Below are positions 33,760-42,476 of a stretch of DNA of 64,000 nucleotides, piece after piece. This DNA is from DATBDM01 sp034664425 (GTDB taxonomy: Bacteria; Actinomycetota; Thermoleophilia; Solirubrobacterales; Solirubrobacteraceae). The DNA is taken from NCBI GenBank assembly GCA_034664425.1, contig JAXDHR010000037.1, positions 18,806-82,805 on the forward strand, read 5' to 3'. The number at the start of each line of letters is the position of its first letter. Within the stretch, counting starts at the first letter, position 1. The position numbers and the translations under genes are program-made. The notes under the pieces were generated by a model. It did no database searches. It was not told the DNA's origin and saw only the letters and a program-made list of their open reading frames with translations.

Positions 33760-34934
33760 GGGCGAACGTGTGGTCCGGCCGCAACACGGTCCAGGTCGAG
33801 AACGTCCCCGACCCGAGGATCCTCAACGAGCGCGACGCCATCGTGCGGATCACCTCGACGGCGATCTGCGGCTCCGACCTGCATCTCTACGACGGCTACG
33901 TGCCGACGATGAAGCACGGCGACATCCTCGGCCACGAGTTCATGGGCGAGGTCGTCGAGACCGGACGCGGGGTCGCGAACCTCTCGGTCGGCGACCGCGT
34001 CGTCGTCCCGTTCCCGATCGCCTGCGGCAGCTGCTGGGCCTGCAAGCACGAGCTCTATTCGGTGTGCGAGAACTCGAACCCGAACGCGGGCATGGCGGAG
34101 AAGATGTTCGGCCACCCGACGGCCGGCATCTTCGGCTATTCGCACCTGACCGGCGGCTACGCCGGCGGCCAGGCCGAGTACGCGCGCGTCCCGTTCGCCG
34201 ACGTCGGCCCGATCAAGATCGAGGACGACCTCACCGACGAGCAGGTGCTGTTCCTGTCGGACATCTTCCCGACCGGCTACATGGGCGCCGAGTTCTGCGA
34301 GATCACCGGCGGCGAGTCGATCGCCGTCTTCGGCGCGGGACCGGTGGGTCAGTTCGCGATCGCGAGCGCCGTCATGCTCGGGGCCGAGCAGGTGATCGCC
34401 ATCGACCAGTACGACTACCGCCTGCAGATGGCGGTCAACAAGGCCGGAGCGACCGACATCATCGACTTTGGCCAGAACCCCGACATCGTCGAGCAGCTCA
34501 AGGAGCTGACCGGCGGCCGCGGCCCCGACGCCGTCATCGACGCGGTCGGGATGGAGGCCGCGCACGGCCACGGTGCGCTGCACACCTTCGACCGCGTCAA
34601 GCAGGCCACGCGCTCCGAGAGCGACCGCGGCCACGCGCTGCGCGACGCGATCCTCGCCTGCCGCCCCGGCGGCATCGTGTCGGTGATCGGCGTCTACGGC
34701 GGGCTCATGGACAAGTTCCCCTCCGGCGCGTTCATGAACAAGGGCCTGACCATGAAGACCGGCCAGTGCCACGTCCAGCGCTATACGCAACCGCTCTACG
34801 AGCGCATCCGCAACGGCGACATCGACCCCAGCTTCGTGGTCACGCACCGGCTCGAGCTCGGCATGGCCCCGGACGCCTACGAGACCTTCAAGCACAAGCA
34901 GGACGAGTGCGTGAAGGTCGTCCTCAAGCCCTGA
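33756..34934 (+). CDS. Zinc-dependent alcohol dehydrogenase, formaldehyde dehydrogenase-like
   Basis: This 392-residue medium-chain dehydrogenase resembles glutathione-independent formaldehyde dehydrogenases. Catalytic zinc ligands are the Cys in AICGSDLHLYDG (near 38) and GHEFMGEV (His-Glu near 60); structural zinc Cys lie in ACGSCWACKHELYSVC. The coenzyme loop is VFGAGPVGQFAI, followed by AIDQYDYRLQMA, which favours NAD. Relatives in the group oxidise small aldehydes or alcohols. It overlaps the SRPBCC-like gene and is followed by three membrane protein genes. Confidence 0.9.
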   Translation: MRANVWSGRNTVQVENVPDPRILNERDAIVRITSTAICGSDLHLYDGYVPTMKHGDILGHEFMGEVVETGRGVANLSVGDRVVVPFPIACGSCWACKHELYSVCENSNPNAGMAEKMFGHPTAGIFGYSHLTGGYAGGQAEYARVPFADVGPIKIEDDLTDEQVLFLSDIFPTGYMGAEFCEITGGESIAVFGAGPVGQFAIASAVMLGAEQVIAIDQYDYRLQMAVNKAGATDIIDFGQNPDIVEQLKELTGGRGPDAVIDAVGMEAAHGHGALHTFDRVKQATRSESDRGHALRDAILACRPGGIVSVIGVYGGLMDKFPSGAFMNKGLTMKTGQCHVQRYTQPLYERIRNGDIDPSFVVTHRLELGMAPDAYETFKHKQDECVKVVLKP

Positions 34935-34948
34935 AAGGAACCGACCCC

Positions 34949-35434
34949 ATGCCGTTCCCACGACCCGTCGACTCGACACTGCACGGCGTCGTCGACTACA
35001 GCGCGGGCGCCTTCCTGCTGACCGCGTTCCCGCGCCTGGCGGGCGTCGAAGGCACCCGCTCCGCCCGTCAGGTGCGCACGTCGGCGGGAATCCACGCCGG
35101 CTACAGCACCCTGACCAGGTACCCGCTCGGAATCGTCAAGCTGATCCCGTTCCGGGCGCACCTCGCGCTCGACGCCGTCGGAGCGATCGCGCTGGCGGCC
35201 ACGCCGTTCGTCACCGGGCAGTACAAGCGCGGCCCGCGCCAGTGGGTGCCCCAGGTCGGCCTGTGCCTGTTCGAGCTCGCGTCGCTGGCGATCACCGATC
35301 CGACCGGGCGCGGCGACTTCCACGGCGACGTCCAGGCCGTCCACTCGGCCAACATGGAGGACCCGCGGCGCAAGATCCACGACGGCCCGCGCGCGGTGCG
35401 GCCGGCGGCCGCGAAGGCAGGCAGTCCCGCATGA
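34949..35434 (+). CDS. Hypothetical membrane protein (SPW-repeat-like)
   Basis: This 161-residue protein has about three membrane helices (around residues 15-30, 60-90 and 100-120) with LHGVVDYSAGAFLLTAFPRL and LDAVGAIALAATPFVTGQY, a pattern like the small SPW-repeat membrane proteins. A cytoplasmic-looking tail follows. AAAGGAA precedes ATG 34949, 14 bp behind the dehydrogenase. It shares a 4-bp overlap with the next gene. Function unknown. Confidence 0.65.
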   Translation: MPFPRPVDSTLHGVVDYSAGAFLLTAFPRLAGVEGTRSARQVRTSAGIHAGYSTLTRYPLGIVKLIPFRAHLALDAVGAIALAATPFVTGQYKRGPRQWVPQVGLCLFELASLAITDPTGRGDFHGDVQAVHSANMEDPRRKIHDGPRAVRPAAAKAGSPA

Positions 35435-35952
35435 CCCGCTGGCCGCCCATCCTGTGGCTGTGCATCGCGGTCGGGAGCCTGCTCCTGCTGATCGGCTACA
35501 ACGGGGCGGACACCAACCCGCAGGCGCTCGTCCCGGGGATCGTGCTGATCGTCGCGGGCGCCGCGGGGTCGGTGTGGCTGGCGTTCGGCCGCTGGGGTCA
35601 CCGGCCCCGGAACCCGGGCGTGGCCTGGCTCGTCCCGGCCACGGTCGCGTTCTACATCCTCTGCGTGATCGCGGCATCGGTCGCGGGCGGCACGTACGCG
35701 GTCGCCGCGATCGTCGCCGGCCTGATCCCGTTCACCGCGGCGACGCTGGTCACCGCGACCAACCGGTCGAAGACGGTCGGCGACGGCGGGCGCATGCGCG
35801 ACACGACCCCCGAGGCCCCCGATGACCCGTTCCCGGGCATCGGCGCCGACGACGAGACGCCGCTGGGCGACACCCCCGAGCACTCCGATGCCGAGCGGAT
35901 CGCCCAGCCCGGCCGCCGCTTCCAGCGGAGAAGCCGTACCCCGGCCGGCTGA
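35431..35952 (+). CDS. Hypothetical four-helix membrane protein
   Basis: This 173-residue protein has about four membrane helices in the first 115 residues (ILWLCIAVGSLLLLIGYNG, GIVLIVAGAAGSVWLAF, LVPATVAFYILCVIAAS and AVAAIVAGLIPFTAATLV) and a disordered acidic tail with repeated Asp/Pro. It starts in a 4-bp overlap with the upstream gene and ends 2 bp from the DUF1345 gene. Not recognised. Confidence 0.6.
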   Translation: MTRWPPILWLCIAVGSLLLLIGYNGADTNPQALVPGIVLIVAGAAGSVWLAFGRWGHRPRNPGVAWLVPATVAFYILCVIAASVAGGTYAVAAIVAGLIPFTAATLVTATNRSKTVGDGGRMRDTTPEAPDDPFPGIGADDETPLGDTPEHSDAERIAQPGRRFQRRSRTPAG

Positions 35953-35954
35953 CC

Positions 35955-36614
35955 GTGCGGGTCGCGTCGCTCGCCCGCGAGCCGGCGGCCGCCGAGGCCG
36001 TCCTCTCCGCGCGCCGGGCGCTGACCGCGCTCGGCGCCGGGGCGGTGGTCGGGGTGCTCGCGGCGCTGCTCGGTGCGCCTGACCTCGGCCCGGTGATCGC
36101 GTGGGTGGTCGCCGCCGGGCTGGCCCTGCTGTGGGCGTGGCGGCTGATCTGGCCCCTCGACCATGCCGGTACGAGGCGGCTGGCCGAGTACGAGAGCGCG
36201 TCGCGCACGACCGACGCCGCGGTGCTCATCGCGTCGGTGATCAGCGTCGGCGCGGTCGCGCTCGCGCTCGTCACGTCGAGCAGCGGCGGCGCCGGCGTGG
36301 CGGTCGCGCTGCTCAGCGTCGTCTCGGCGGTGCTGTCCTGGTGCCTGGTCAACACCGTCTTCGCGCTCAAGTACGCGCGCGAGTACTACCTCGGTACGAA
36401 CGGCGGCATCGACTTCCGGCCGGGCGAGGAGCCCGCGTACGCCGACTTCGCCTATCTGGCGTTCACCATCGGCATGGCGTTCGCCGTCTCGGACACCGAG
36501 CTCGCGAGCACGCAGCTGCGCAGGATCGCCCTCGGGCACGCATTGATCTCCTACGCGTTCGGCACCGGCATCCTCGCCGTGGCGATCAACGTCGTCACCA
36601 ACCTGTCGGGCTGA
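35955..36614 (+). CDS. DUF1345 membrane protein
   Basis: This 219-residue protein matches DUF1345: five or six helices with FALKYAREYYLGTNGGIDFRPGEEPAYADFAYLAFTIGMAFAVSDTEL shortened here to its hallmarks, KYAREYY, PAYADFAYLAFTIGM and SDTEL. The conserved FAYLAFTIGM and acidic residues within helices hint at a channel or transporter, but no activity is known. GTG 35955 follows the previous stop by 2 bp, so this ends the dehydrogenase-led operon. Its final 20 bp overlap the convergent membrane protein gene. Confidence 0.82.
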   Translation: MRVASLAREPAAAEAVLSARRALTALGAGAVVGVLAALLGAPDLGPVIAWVVAAGLALLWAWRLIWPLDHAGTRRLAEYESASRTTDAAVLIASVISVGAVALALVTSSSGGAGVAVALLSVVSAVLSWCLVNTVFALKYAREYYLGTNGGIDFRPGEEPAYADFAYLAFTIGMAFAVSDTELASTQLRRIALGHALISYAFGTGILAVAINVVTNLSG

Positions 36615-37386
36615 TTGCCGGGGCCGCTGCGGGGCGCGACGCGGTCAGCGTCATGCCGTGCGCCGCGAGGGTGCCGGCGACGGCGAGCGCGAAGGCGGCC
36701 GCGATCCCCGCCGGGACGACGAGCGCTCCGACGATCGCGCAGAAGGCCACGAAGCCGGCCATGCCGCGCAGCATGCCGCGCAGGAGCTCCGCCGCCGCCG
36801 CTCCGCCGCTGCGCGTGTGCGTGAACGCCGCGAGGATGCTGGCCAGCACAGGCAGCGCCGCGAGAACGCCGCCCGGCCCGGGCCCGAGGTGCTCGGCCGC
36901 CGAGCCCAGCCCGAGGATCAGCGCGGCGGTGAGCCCCATGCGCAGCGCGAGGTCGGCGTGCGAGCAGCTCGACGCCGTGACCGTCACGCCCGCCGCGGGC
37001 AGCCCCCGGTAGGCCAGGGCGAGCGAGCCGACCGCGATCACGAGCCCCAGCGCCAAGCCGGTACCCGTCATGCTCGCGAGGGCGCCGACCGCGGCGGCGG
37101 AGAGCCACCCGACCGCCAGGCTCGCCGGCCACGACCAGCGGCCGGCGGCCCGACCGTACGTGAGCGCGAAGGCGCTCAGCGCCGCGAGGCCGGCGAGCGT
37201 GCCGGCGGCGACGTCCGCGGCGGCTGAGGCGCCCTGGCGCCGCGCCGCGACGAGCAGCACGGGGCCGACGATCGCGGGCAGCGCGCTGACGACGCCGCCG
37301 GCGCCGGTCCCCCAGCGCCCGCCGGCGAGCGTCGCGGCCGCCACGAGCAGGGGTCCCAGGACGAGCTGGATGACGAGGTCCAACAC
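36595..37386 (-). CDS. Hypothetical polytopic membrane protein
   Basis: This 263-residue protein has about seven or eight Ala/Gly-rich helices (LVIQLVLGPLLVAAATLAGG, a pattern GGVVSALPAIVGPVLLV, and later GGVLAALPVLASILAAFTH). The GGVxxALPxxxxxxL motif occurs twice, so the protein is probably an internal duplication of a four-helix unit. GTG 37386 is chosen; TACCCT lies 8 bp upstream. No family is recognised; inverted-repeat membrane proteins are commonly transporters. Confidence 0.6.
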   Translation of the reverse strand: MLDLVIQLVLGPLLVAAATLAGGRWGTGAGGVVSALPAIVGPVLLVAARRQGASAAADVAAGTLAGLAALSAFALTYGRAAGRWSWPASLAVGWLSAAAVGALASMTGTGLALGLVIAVGSLALAYRGLPAAGVTVTASSCSHADLALRMGLTAALILGLGSAAEHLGPGPGGVLAALPVLASILAAFTHTRSGGAAAAELLRGMLRGMAGFVAFCAIVGALVVPAGIAAAFALAVAGTLAAHGMTLTASRPAAAPAISPTGW

Positions 37387-37435
37387 CCGTCGCGAGGGTA
37401 GCGGCGAGCGCACGGCTCGCCGCCACCCGGAGGGC

Positions 37436-37729
37436 TCAGCGGTGGTTGGGGCCGTCGTCGCCGCCGTGGCGGACGTGGCCCGGCGCGTCATCGGCGCCGC
37501 GGCGGGCGCCGTGGGCACGGCGGCCGTGGTGGCGGCCGCGATCGTCGCCACGGCGCACGTCTGCCGCGCGGCGGGCATCACGCGTGCCACCGTGATCGTC
37601 GCCCTGGTCGTGGGTGACGGGATCGTCGGCGCCGTGTCGGGCGAGGGCGGCTGGGGCCGCCGCGCCGGTGAGCGCCATGACCGCGATCGCGGCCCCGGTG
37701 GCGAGACGTCGTGTGGGGTGAGTGGTCAT
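37436..37729 (-). CDS. Small exported His/Asp/Arg-rich protein
   Basis: This 97-residue protein has a clear signal peptide (LATGAAIAVMALTGAAAPAALA) and a mature part of about 65 residues made almost only of His, Asp, Gly and Arg (DQGDDHGG, RGRHHGRRAHG, HGGDDGPNHR). GAGGAG precedes ATG 37729. The composition suggests metal binding or disorder outside the cell. It diverges from the histidine kinase gene and might be part of its stimulus or output, but this is speculation. Confidence 0.55.
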   Translation of the reverse strand: MTTHPTRRLATGAAIAVMALTGAAAPAALARHGADDPVTHDQGDDHGGTRDARRAADVRRGDDRGRHHGRRAHGARRGADDAPGHVRHGGDDGPNHR

Positions 37730-37846
37730 GCTGGGCTCCTCTTGTTGGTCTCCCGGACTCTCGCCGTCACCTGGTCCCGTCGTCCATGGGTCTTTGGTCC
37801 TGGGCCTCGCGGGCGCGGCGATGCGCGGCTAGGGTCGCTGCGTCCC

Positions 37847-39133
37847 ATGCCGCGCCTCCGCCGCTCGCCCGTCGCGCAGTTCACCGTCGCCAGCCTGCTC
37901 GCGATGATCGTCGTCGGCCTGGCGATCGCCGTGGTCAGCCGCCACACGGGGACGAGCGAGGCGATCCGCGACGCCAAGGAGCTCACGGCCTTCGCCGGCG
38001 TCGGCGTGGTCGCGCCGAACCTCACCCGAGGCGTCGTGGACGGCGACCCGCGTGCACTGCGGCGCTTCGACGCGGTGGTGCGCCACCGGGTGCTCCGCGA
38101 CGGGATCGTCCGCGTGAAGATCTGGTCGCGCGACGGCACCGTGATCTACTCGGACGAGCCGCGCCTGATCGGCACCCGCTACCCGCTCGGCCGCGACGAG
38201 CTCAGCGCCCTGCGGGTGGAGGCCGACGTCAGCGACCTGTCGGCGCCGGAGAACCGCTTCGAGCGCTCCTACGACAAGCTGCTCGAGGTCTACCTCCCGA
38301 TCCGCGCGCCGGGCGGACAGCGCCTGCTGTTCGAGGCCTACCAGCGCTACAGCTCCGTCTCCGGGAACGGCTGGCGGCTGTGGCTGGGCTTCGCTCCCGC
38401 CGTGCTCGGCGGCCTGCTGCTGCTGCAGCTCGTCAACCTCCCGCTCGCGCGCTCGCTCGCCCGGCGGCTGCGCGAAGGCCGCCGCGAGCGCGAGGCGCTG
38501 CTCGAGCACGCCCTCGACGCCTCGCAGACCGAGCGCCGGCTGATTGCCGCCGACCTGCACGACGGCGTCGTCCAGGACCTGCTCGGCGTGTCGTACTCGC
38601 TCGCGGCGAGCGCCGCGCGCGTCAACGGCAGCGGGAACGCGGACGCGAGCGCGGCGCTGCGCCAGGGGGCGACCCAGACGCGCGAGACCGTCAGCGCCCT
38701 GCGCGCCCTGCTGATCGACATCTACCCCCCGAGCCTCCAGAGCGCCGGCCTCGCGACCGCCCTCGGGGACCTGGCCACGACCTACGGGCTCCGGGGGCTC
38801 CAGACGACGATCGCCATCCCGCCGGGGCTCTCGCTTCCCGCGAGCACCGAGCGCCTGCTGTTCCGCTGCGCCCAGGAGGCGCTGCGCAACGCGAGCAAGC
38901 ACGCGGGTGCGGCGTGCGCGCGCGTCCGCATCGCGCAAGCCGACGAGCGCATCCAGATGGAGGTCAGCGACGACGGGCGCGGCTTCGACGTCGCGGTGGT
39001 CGCGGCTCGCGCCGAGCGAGGCCATCTCGGCCTGCGCCTGATCCGCGACCTCGTGGAGGACGCGGGCGGCCGCTTCGACGTCACCTCGGAGCCGTCGCAG
39101 GGAACGACACTGCGCGTCGAGGTGCCCCGGTGA
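37847..39133 (+). CDS. Sensor histidine kinase (NarL-partner type)
   Basis: This 428-residue kinase has an N-terminal helix (LLAMIVVGLAIAVVS), an extracytoplasmic sensor of about 150 residues, a second helix (FAPAVLGGLLLLQLVNLPLA), and a HisKA_3 dimerisation domain with LIAADLHDGVVQDLLGVSYSLA in which the His of DLHDG is the phosphorylation site. The ATPase domain has the N box ALRNASKHAG and the G1 box VSDDGRGF. The response regulator gene overlaps its stop, so they are a cognate pair. The signal is unknown. TAGGGT lies 11 bp before the ATG. Confidence 0.9.
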   Translation: MPRLRRSPVAQFTVASLLAMIVVGLAIAVVSRHTGTSEAIRDAKELTAFAGVGVVAPNLTRGVVDGDPRALRRFDAVVRHRVLRDGIVRVKIWSRDGTVIYSDEPRLIGTRYPLGRDELSALRVEADVSDLSAPENRFERSYDKLLEVYLPIRAPGGQRLLFEAYQRYSSVSGNGWRLWLGFAPAVLGGLLLLQLVNLPLARSLARRLREGRREREALLEHALDASQTERRLIAADLHDGVVQDLLGVSYSLAASAARVNGSGNADASAALRQGATQTRETVSALRALLIDIYPPSLQSAGLATALGDLATTYGLRGLQTTIAIPPGLSLPASTERLLFRCAQEALRNASKHAGAACARVRIAQADERIQMEVSDDGRGFDVAVVAARAERGHLGLRLIRDLVEDAGGRFDVTSEPSQGTTLRVEVPR

Positions 39134-39756
39134 TCCGCGTGATGATCGTCGACGACCACGGCCTGGTCCGGGCCGGTCTCGAGCAGCTGCTCGGCAGCGC
39201 CGAGGACATCGATGTCGTGGCGGCCGCCGGCGGCGGCCGCCAGGCCATCGAGATGCTCGACGGCGCGGCGCCGGACGTCGTCCTGATGGACCTCTCGATG
39301 CCCGGGCTCGACGGCATCGCGGCCACGCGCGAGATCAGCCGGCTCGCGCCCGCGGTGAACGTCGTCGTGCTGACCTCGTTCTCCGATCGCGACCGCATCC
39401 TCGACGCGCTCGGCGCGGGGGCGATCGGGTACCTGCTCAAGGACTCCGAGCCGGACGAGCTGCTGCAGGGCATCCGGGCCGCGGCCCGCGGCGAGTCGCC
39501 GCTCGCGCCGAAGGCGGCCAGCCACCTCGTGCGCCGCCATCACCAGCCGGCGGAGGCGCAGCTGACTGAGCGCGAGCAGGAGATCCTCGCGCTGATCGCG
39601 GAGGGCGCGTCGAACAAGCTGATCGCCCACCGGCTTCAGATCGCCGAGAAGACGGTCAAGAACCACGTGAGCCGGATCTTCCAGACGCTCGGCGTCACCG
39701 ACCGCACCCAGGCCGCGCTGTGGGCGGCCAGGAACGGCCTCGATCGCTCGCGCTGA
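39130..39756 (+). CDS. NarL/LuxR-type response regulator
   Basis: This 208-residue protein has a receiver domain with the acidic pair in IVDDHGLVRAG, the phospho-acceptor Asp in VVLMDLSMPGLDG, the Thr/Ser in VLTSFSD and Lys in YLLKDSEPDEL. The C-terminal LuxR helix-turn-helix is LTEREQEILALIAEG with NKLIAHRLQIAEKTVKNHVSRI. GTG 39130 overlaps the kinase stop. It acts downstream of that kinase on unidentified promoters. Confidence 0.93.
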   Translation: MIRVMIVDDHGLVRAGLEQLLGSAEDIDVVAAAGGGRQAIEMLDGAAPDVVLMDLSMPGLDGIAATREISRLAPAVNVVVLTSFSDRDRILDALGAGAIGYLLKDSEPDELLQGIRAAARGESPLAPKAASHLVRRHHQPAEAQLTEREQEILALIAEGASNKLIAHRLQIAEKTVKNHVSRIFQTLGVTDRTQAALWAARNGLDRSR

Positions 39757-39820
39757 ACCCGTCCTCGGCCGGCCCGGACCCTGCCCCGAGTTCCGGGCGC
39801 CCGCCCGGTAGACTCGCGGC

Positions 39821-40033
39821 ATGGCTCTCGACGACGTCGGGGGACCGACGATCGAGGCGCGACTCGACGACGGTCCACTGAAGGGACGCCGGATCGCGGC
39901 CGAGGTGGTTCAGGGTCGGCCGCCGAGCATCATCGACGCGCCCGCCGGCGACGGGACCACATGCCGCTACTGCCTCGAGGCCTGGACCCAGGGCGGACCG
40001 TCCGCGGTCTACAGCTTCCTGTACCTCGTCTGA
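39821..40033 (+). CDS. Small protein with CxxC
   Basis: This 70-residue protein begins with a short strand-rich segment (GGPTIEARLDDGPLKGRRI) and ends TCRYCLEAWTQGGPSAVYSFLYLV. The Cys-x2-Cys could hold a metal or form a disulfide, but only one pair is present, so zinc binding would need dimerisation. TAGACT lies 6 bp before the ATG and suggests a leaderless transcript. Not recognised. Confidence 0.55.
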   Translation: MALDDVGGPTIEARLDDGPLKGRRIAAEVVQGRPPSIIDAPAGDGTTCRYCLEAWTQGGPSAVYSFLYLV

Positions 40034-40044
40034 CCCACCGGGCG

Positions 40045-40257
40045 CTAATCCGTGCGATCGTCGAGATGCTCGGGCACCCCGACGTCGTCCTCGGGTGCGG
40101 GCGTCTGCGTCTGGCCGGGCCGGCCACCACCCTCGACCGGAGGCGTGCCCTGCGCCGGGCTCGTCTCGTCGTTGCCGGTGGCCGCCTCGCGAGCGGTGTC
40201 GGAGGCGTTCTCGTCCCCGGTCTCGGAGGGCCGCTGCTGCTCGTGGCCTTCGGACAT
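40045..40257 (-). CDS. Small disordered acidic protein
   Basis: This 70-residue protein is made of Glu, Asp, Gly, Pro, Thr and Ser with no hydrophobic core (SEGHEQQRPSETGDENAS at the start, EDDVGVPEHLDDRTD at the end). It is predicted to be disordered. The good ribosome binding site GGAAGGGGAA before ATG 40257 favours a real gene. Function unknown. Confidence 0.5.
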   Translation of the reverse strand: MSEGHEQQRPSETGDENASDTAREAATGNDETSPAQGTPPVEGGGRPGQTQTPAPEDDVGVPEHLDDRTD

Positions 40258-40347
40258 GCTCGTTCCCCTTCCGTGCTGCTCTCGGGTATGCGGGAGATCG
40301 TAACCCTCCGCCGGCCCTCCGCGGGAGACGACGGGTCCCGCCGCTCG

Positions 40348-40554
40348 CTAGCCGAAGGGCAGTCGTGCTCGCCCGGTGACGGCCGAGCGTACGGCGAGCA
40401 CCGGCCGACGCTCGAAGCGGGGCTCCTCGGCCTCTTCCGCCTTGAGCGTCCCGCCGCATCGCCGGCAGTCGACGCCCGTCGAGATCGCCAGCTCCCGGGC
40501 GATCGCGGCGCGCGAGTAGACCAATCCGCAGGTCTCACATCTCAGGTAGGCCAT
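40348..40554 (-). CDS. Small zinc-ribbon protein
   Basis: This 68-residue protein has two CxxC knuckles, LRCETCGLVY (Cys 6 and 9) and VDCRRCGG (Cys 29 and 32), with an intervening helix (SRAAIARELA). Together they fit a zinc ribbon. The C-terminal tail is basic. GAGAGGAG lies before ATG 40554. It may bind nucleic acid or a partner protein; nothing more specific can be said. It is 18 bp upstream of the kinase-like gene's end on the same strand. Confidence 0.65.
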   Translation of the reverse strand: MAYLRCETCGLVYSRAAIARELAISTGVDCRRCGGTLKAEEAEEPRFERRPVLAVRSAVTGRARLPFG

Positions 40555-40572
40555 CGCCGACTCCTCTCGATC

Positions 40573-41034
40573 TCAGTCCTGACCAGCGCCGTCGGCGTCG
40601 AGCAGTTGCGCCCAGACGCGGCTCGGTCCGTCGTCGTTGCGGATCACGCCCCAGCACTCGCTCATCGCCGCAACCAGGTGCAACCCCATCCCGCCGCCGC
40701 GAAGCGGATCCGGTGTCCGCGGCGCGATCGCGCCGCCCCGACCGGGGTCCTCGACCTCGATCCGGCAACGCGGCGCGAGCGCTCGCAGTCTCACCGTCAC
40801 GTCCTCGCCGGCGGCCGCGCCGCTATGGACCACGCTGTTGGTCACCAGCTCGGACACGACCAGCTGCGCGCGTTCGACGATCGCCGCGGGCATCCACTCG
40901 ACCAGCGCAGCGCCGACCACCTCACGCGCCGCCCGCGGCGCCTGCGTGCTGACGGCGATCGGCACGTCGAGCAGCGCGTGGTCTTCGGAGGGTGGGGGCC
41001 GTCCGGGTACCGGATCGGGCAGATCAAGCCGCAT
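40573..41034 (-). CDS. Anti-sigma-type ATPase (RsbW-like)
   Basis: This 153-residue protein has a GHKL ATPase fold used by anti-sigma factors and light regulatory kinases: APRAAREVVGAAL, LVVSELVTNSVVHSG (the N box), VEDPGRGGA (the G1 box) and GGMGLHLVAAMSECWGV (the G2 box). It would bind or phosphorylate a partner such as an anti-anti-sigma factor; no sigma gene lies beside it. ATG 41034 with GAGGCG upstream is preferred to the TTG just before it. Confidence 0.85.
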   Translation of the reverse strand: MRLDLPDPVPGRPPPSEDHALLDVPIAVSTQAPRAAREVVGAALVEWMPAAIVERAQLVVSELVTNSVVHSGAAAGEDVTVRLRALAPRCRIEVEDPGRGGAIAPRTPDPLRGGGMGLHLVAAMSECWGVIRNDDGPSRVWAQLLDADGAGQD

Positions 41035-41287
41035 CAAGTTCGCCTCTCGGGATTCCCCCCAACGCCGCGCTCACCGCGACGGTGCGGAGCTTCCAGTCGT
41101 GGGCGAGAAGCGCTTCGTCGCCGCGCGATCCGGTTCTGAGTGCCCCGGCCGCACTGCATACGCAGCGCCTCCCCTCGAGAACCACGCTAGCGCCGCCGGG
41201 GAGGCGTGCAACCCGACCGCGCCGGCGATGACACCCGCCTGACGTGCCCGTTCCCGGTAAGTCGGGCCGACGTCCTCGAGCGAACGC

Positions 41288-42325
41288 TCAGCCGGCGTCG
41301 CGGCGCCGCGCGTCCGCGAAGCCGACGAGTCTCGCGTGCTCCTCGTCGTAGAGCTTGAACCGGAACGAGCGCACACCGTCGCGGAACGTCAACTGCGGGA
41401 CCTGCCGGAAGACCTCGTTGTCGTCGTGCGCGCGCTGGAGGTTGTAGTTGGGGATCCGGGCGTGGAGGTGGTGGACGTGGTGCAGCCCGATGTTGCCCGT
41501 GAAGAACTGCAGCAGCTTGGGCAGCTTGAGGTACGAACTGCCCTGCAGCGAGGCCTCCGCGTAGCTCCACCGGTCCTTGCGCTGCCAGTAGACGCCCTCG
41601 AACTGGTGCTGCACGTAGAAGAGCCAGATGCCGGCCGCGCCCCCGAGCATCGCCGTCGGCAGTTGCACGAGCAGCACCGCCCGCCAGCCGAGCAGCGCGC
41701 ACAGGCCTCCGAGCAGCGCCACGATCGCCGCGTCGGTCGCGAGGATCTTCATGCCGTAGCGCCCGCGAGCCCAGCGCGGGATCAACCGTGGCTGGAGCAG
41801 CAGCGCCCAGATCGGTCCCAGCCCCAGCATGACCAGCGGGTTGCGGAACAGCCGGTACCCGAGGCGGCGAGAGCCCGACAGCGCGTGATACTCGGCGACG
41901 GTCAGCGTCTCGACGTCGCCCTTGCCGCGGCGGTCGAGGTCGCCCGAGGTCGCGTGGTGGATGGCGTGCTCGTGGCGCCAGCTGTGGAAGGGCGAGTAGA
42001 CCAGCAGGCCGCACACGATCCCCAGCCACGCGTTCGCGCGACGTGAGGGCATGAACGATCCGTGCGCGCAGTCGTGGAACACGATGAAGGTCCGCACGAG
42101 GAAGCCCGCCGCGGGAACGGCAAGGACCAGCACGAGCAGCGGGGATACCCGCGCCAGGGCGTACATGACCGCAGTCAGCGCGAGATAGGGAACGACCGAG
42201 GTGGCGACGTCGATGGCGCTGCGCCGGCGGTCCGGCCGCGCGTACGGGATCAGACGTTCACGCCAGAACGACGGATCGAGCATGTGACCGCCCTCCTGGC
42301 GGGCGACGACCGGCGCTGGCTGCAT
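41288..42325 (-). CDS. Membrane fatty acid desaturase
   Basis: This 345-residue diiron enzyme has the three His boxes of the desaturase family: HDCAHGSF, HSWRHEHAIHH and GLHHVHHLHARIPN, with four to six membrane helices between them. It introduces a double bond into acyl chains, probably of phospholipids, with electrons from a ferredoxin or similar donor not present here. GGAGAGAGC precedes ATG 42325. It diverges from a CFA-synthase-like gene, 151 bp away, which suggests shared control of membrane lipid composition. Confidence 0.92.
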   Translation of the reverse strand: MQPAPVVARQEGGHMLDPSFWRERLIPYARPDRRRSAIDVATSVVPYLALTAVMYALARVSPLLVLVLAVPAAGFLVRTFIVFHDCAHGSFMPSRRANAWLGIVCGLLVYSPFHSWRHEHAIHHATSGDLDRRGKGDVETLTVAEYHALSGSRRLGYRLFRNPLVMLGLGPIWALLLQPRLIPRWARGRYGMKILATDAAIVALLGGLCALLGWRAVLLVQLPTAMLGGAAGIWLFYVQHQFEGVYWQRKDRWSYAEASLQGSSYLKLPKLLQFFTGNIGLHHVHHLHARIPNYNLQRAHDDNEVFRQVPQLTFRDGVRSFRFKLYDEEHARLVGFADARRRDAG

Positions 42326-42476
42326 GCTCTCTCCTTCGTCCGCGCCGACACCATCGGCGAGGACCTCGCGATCAGCCGCATAGTAGTGCCGGATTCGAAG
42401 GCCGAAGAGCGAATCGATGACCACGTGACCGGCGCGCGATAGCGTCCGGTCCTCGGCCGGACGGGCCGACGAGCAC

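Noticed and set aside
41035..41287. Possible small gene or RNA in the 250-bp gap before the desaturase
   Set aside because: No frame with a ribosome binding site and no stable structured element was seen.
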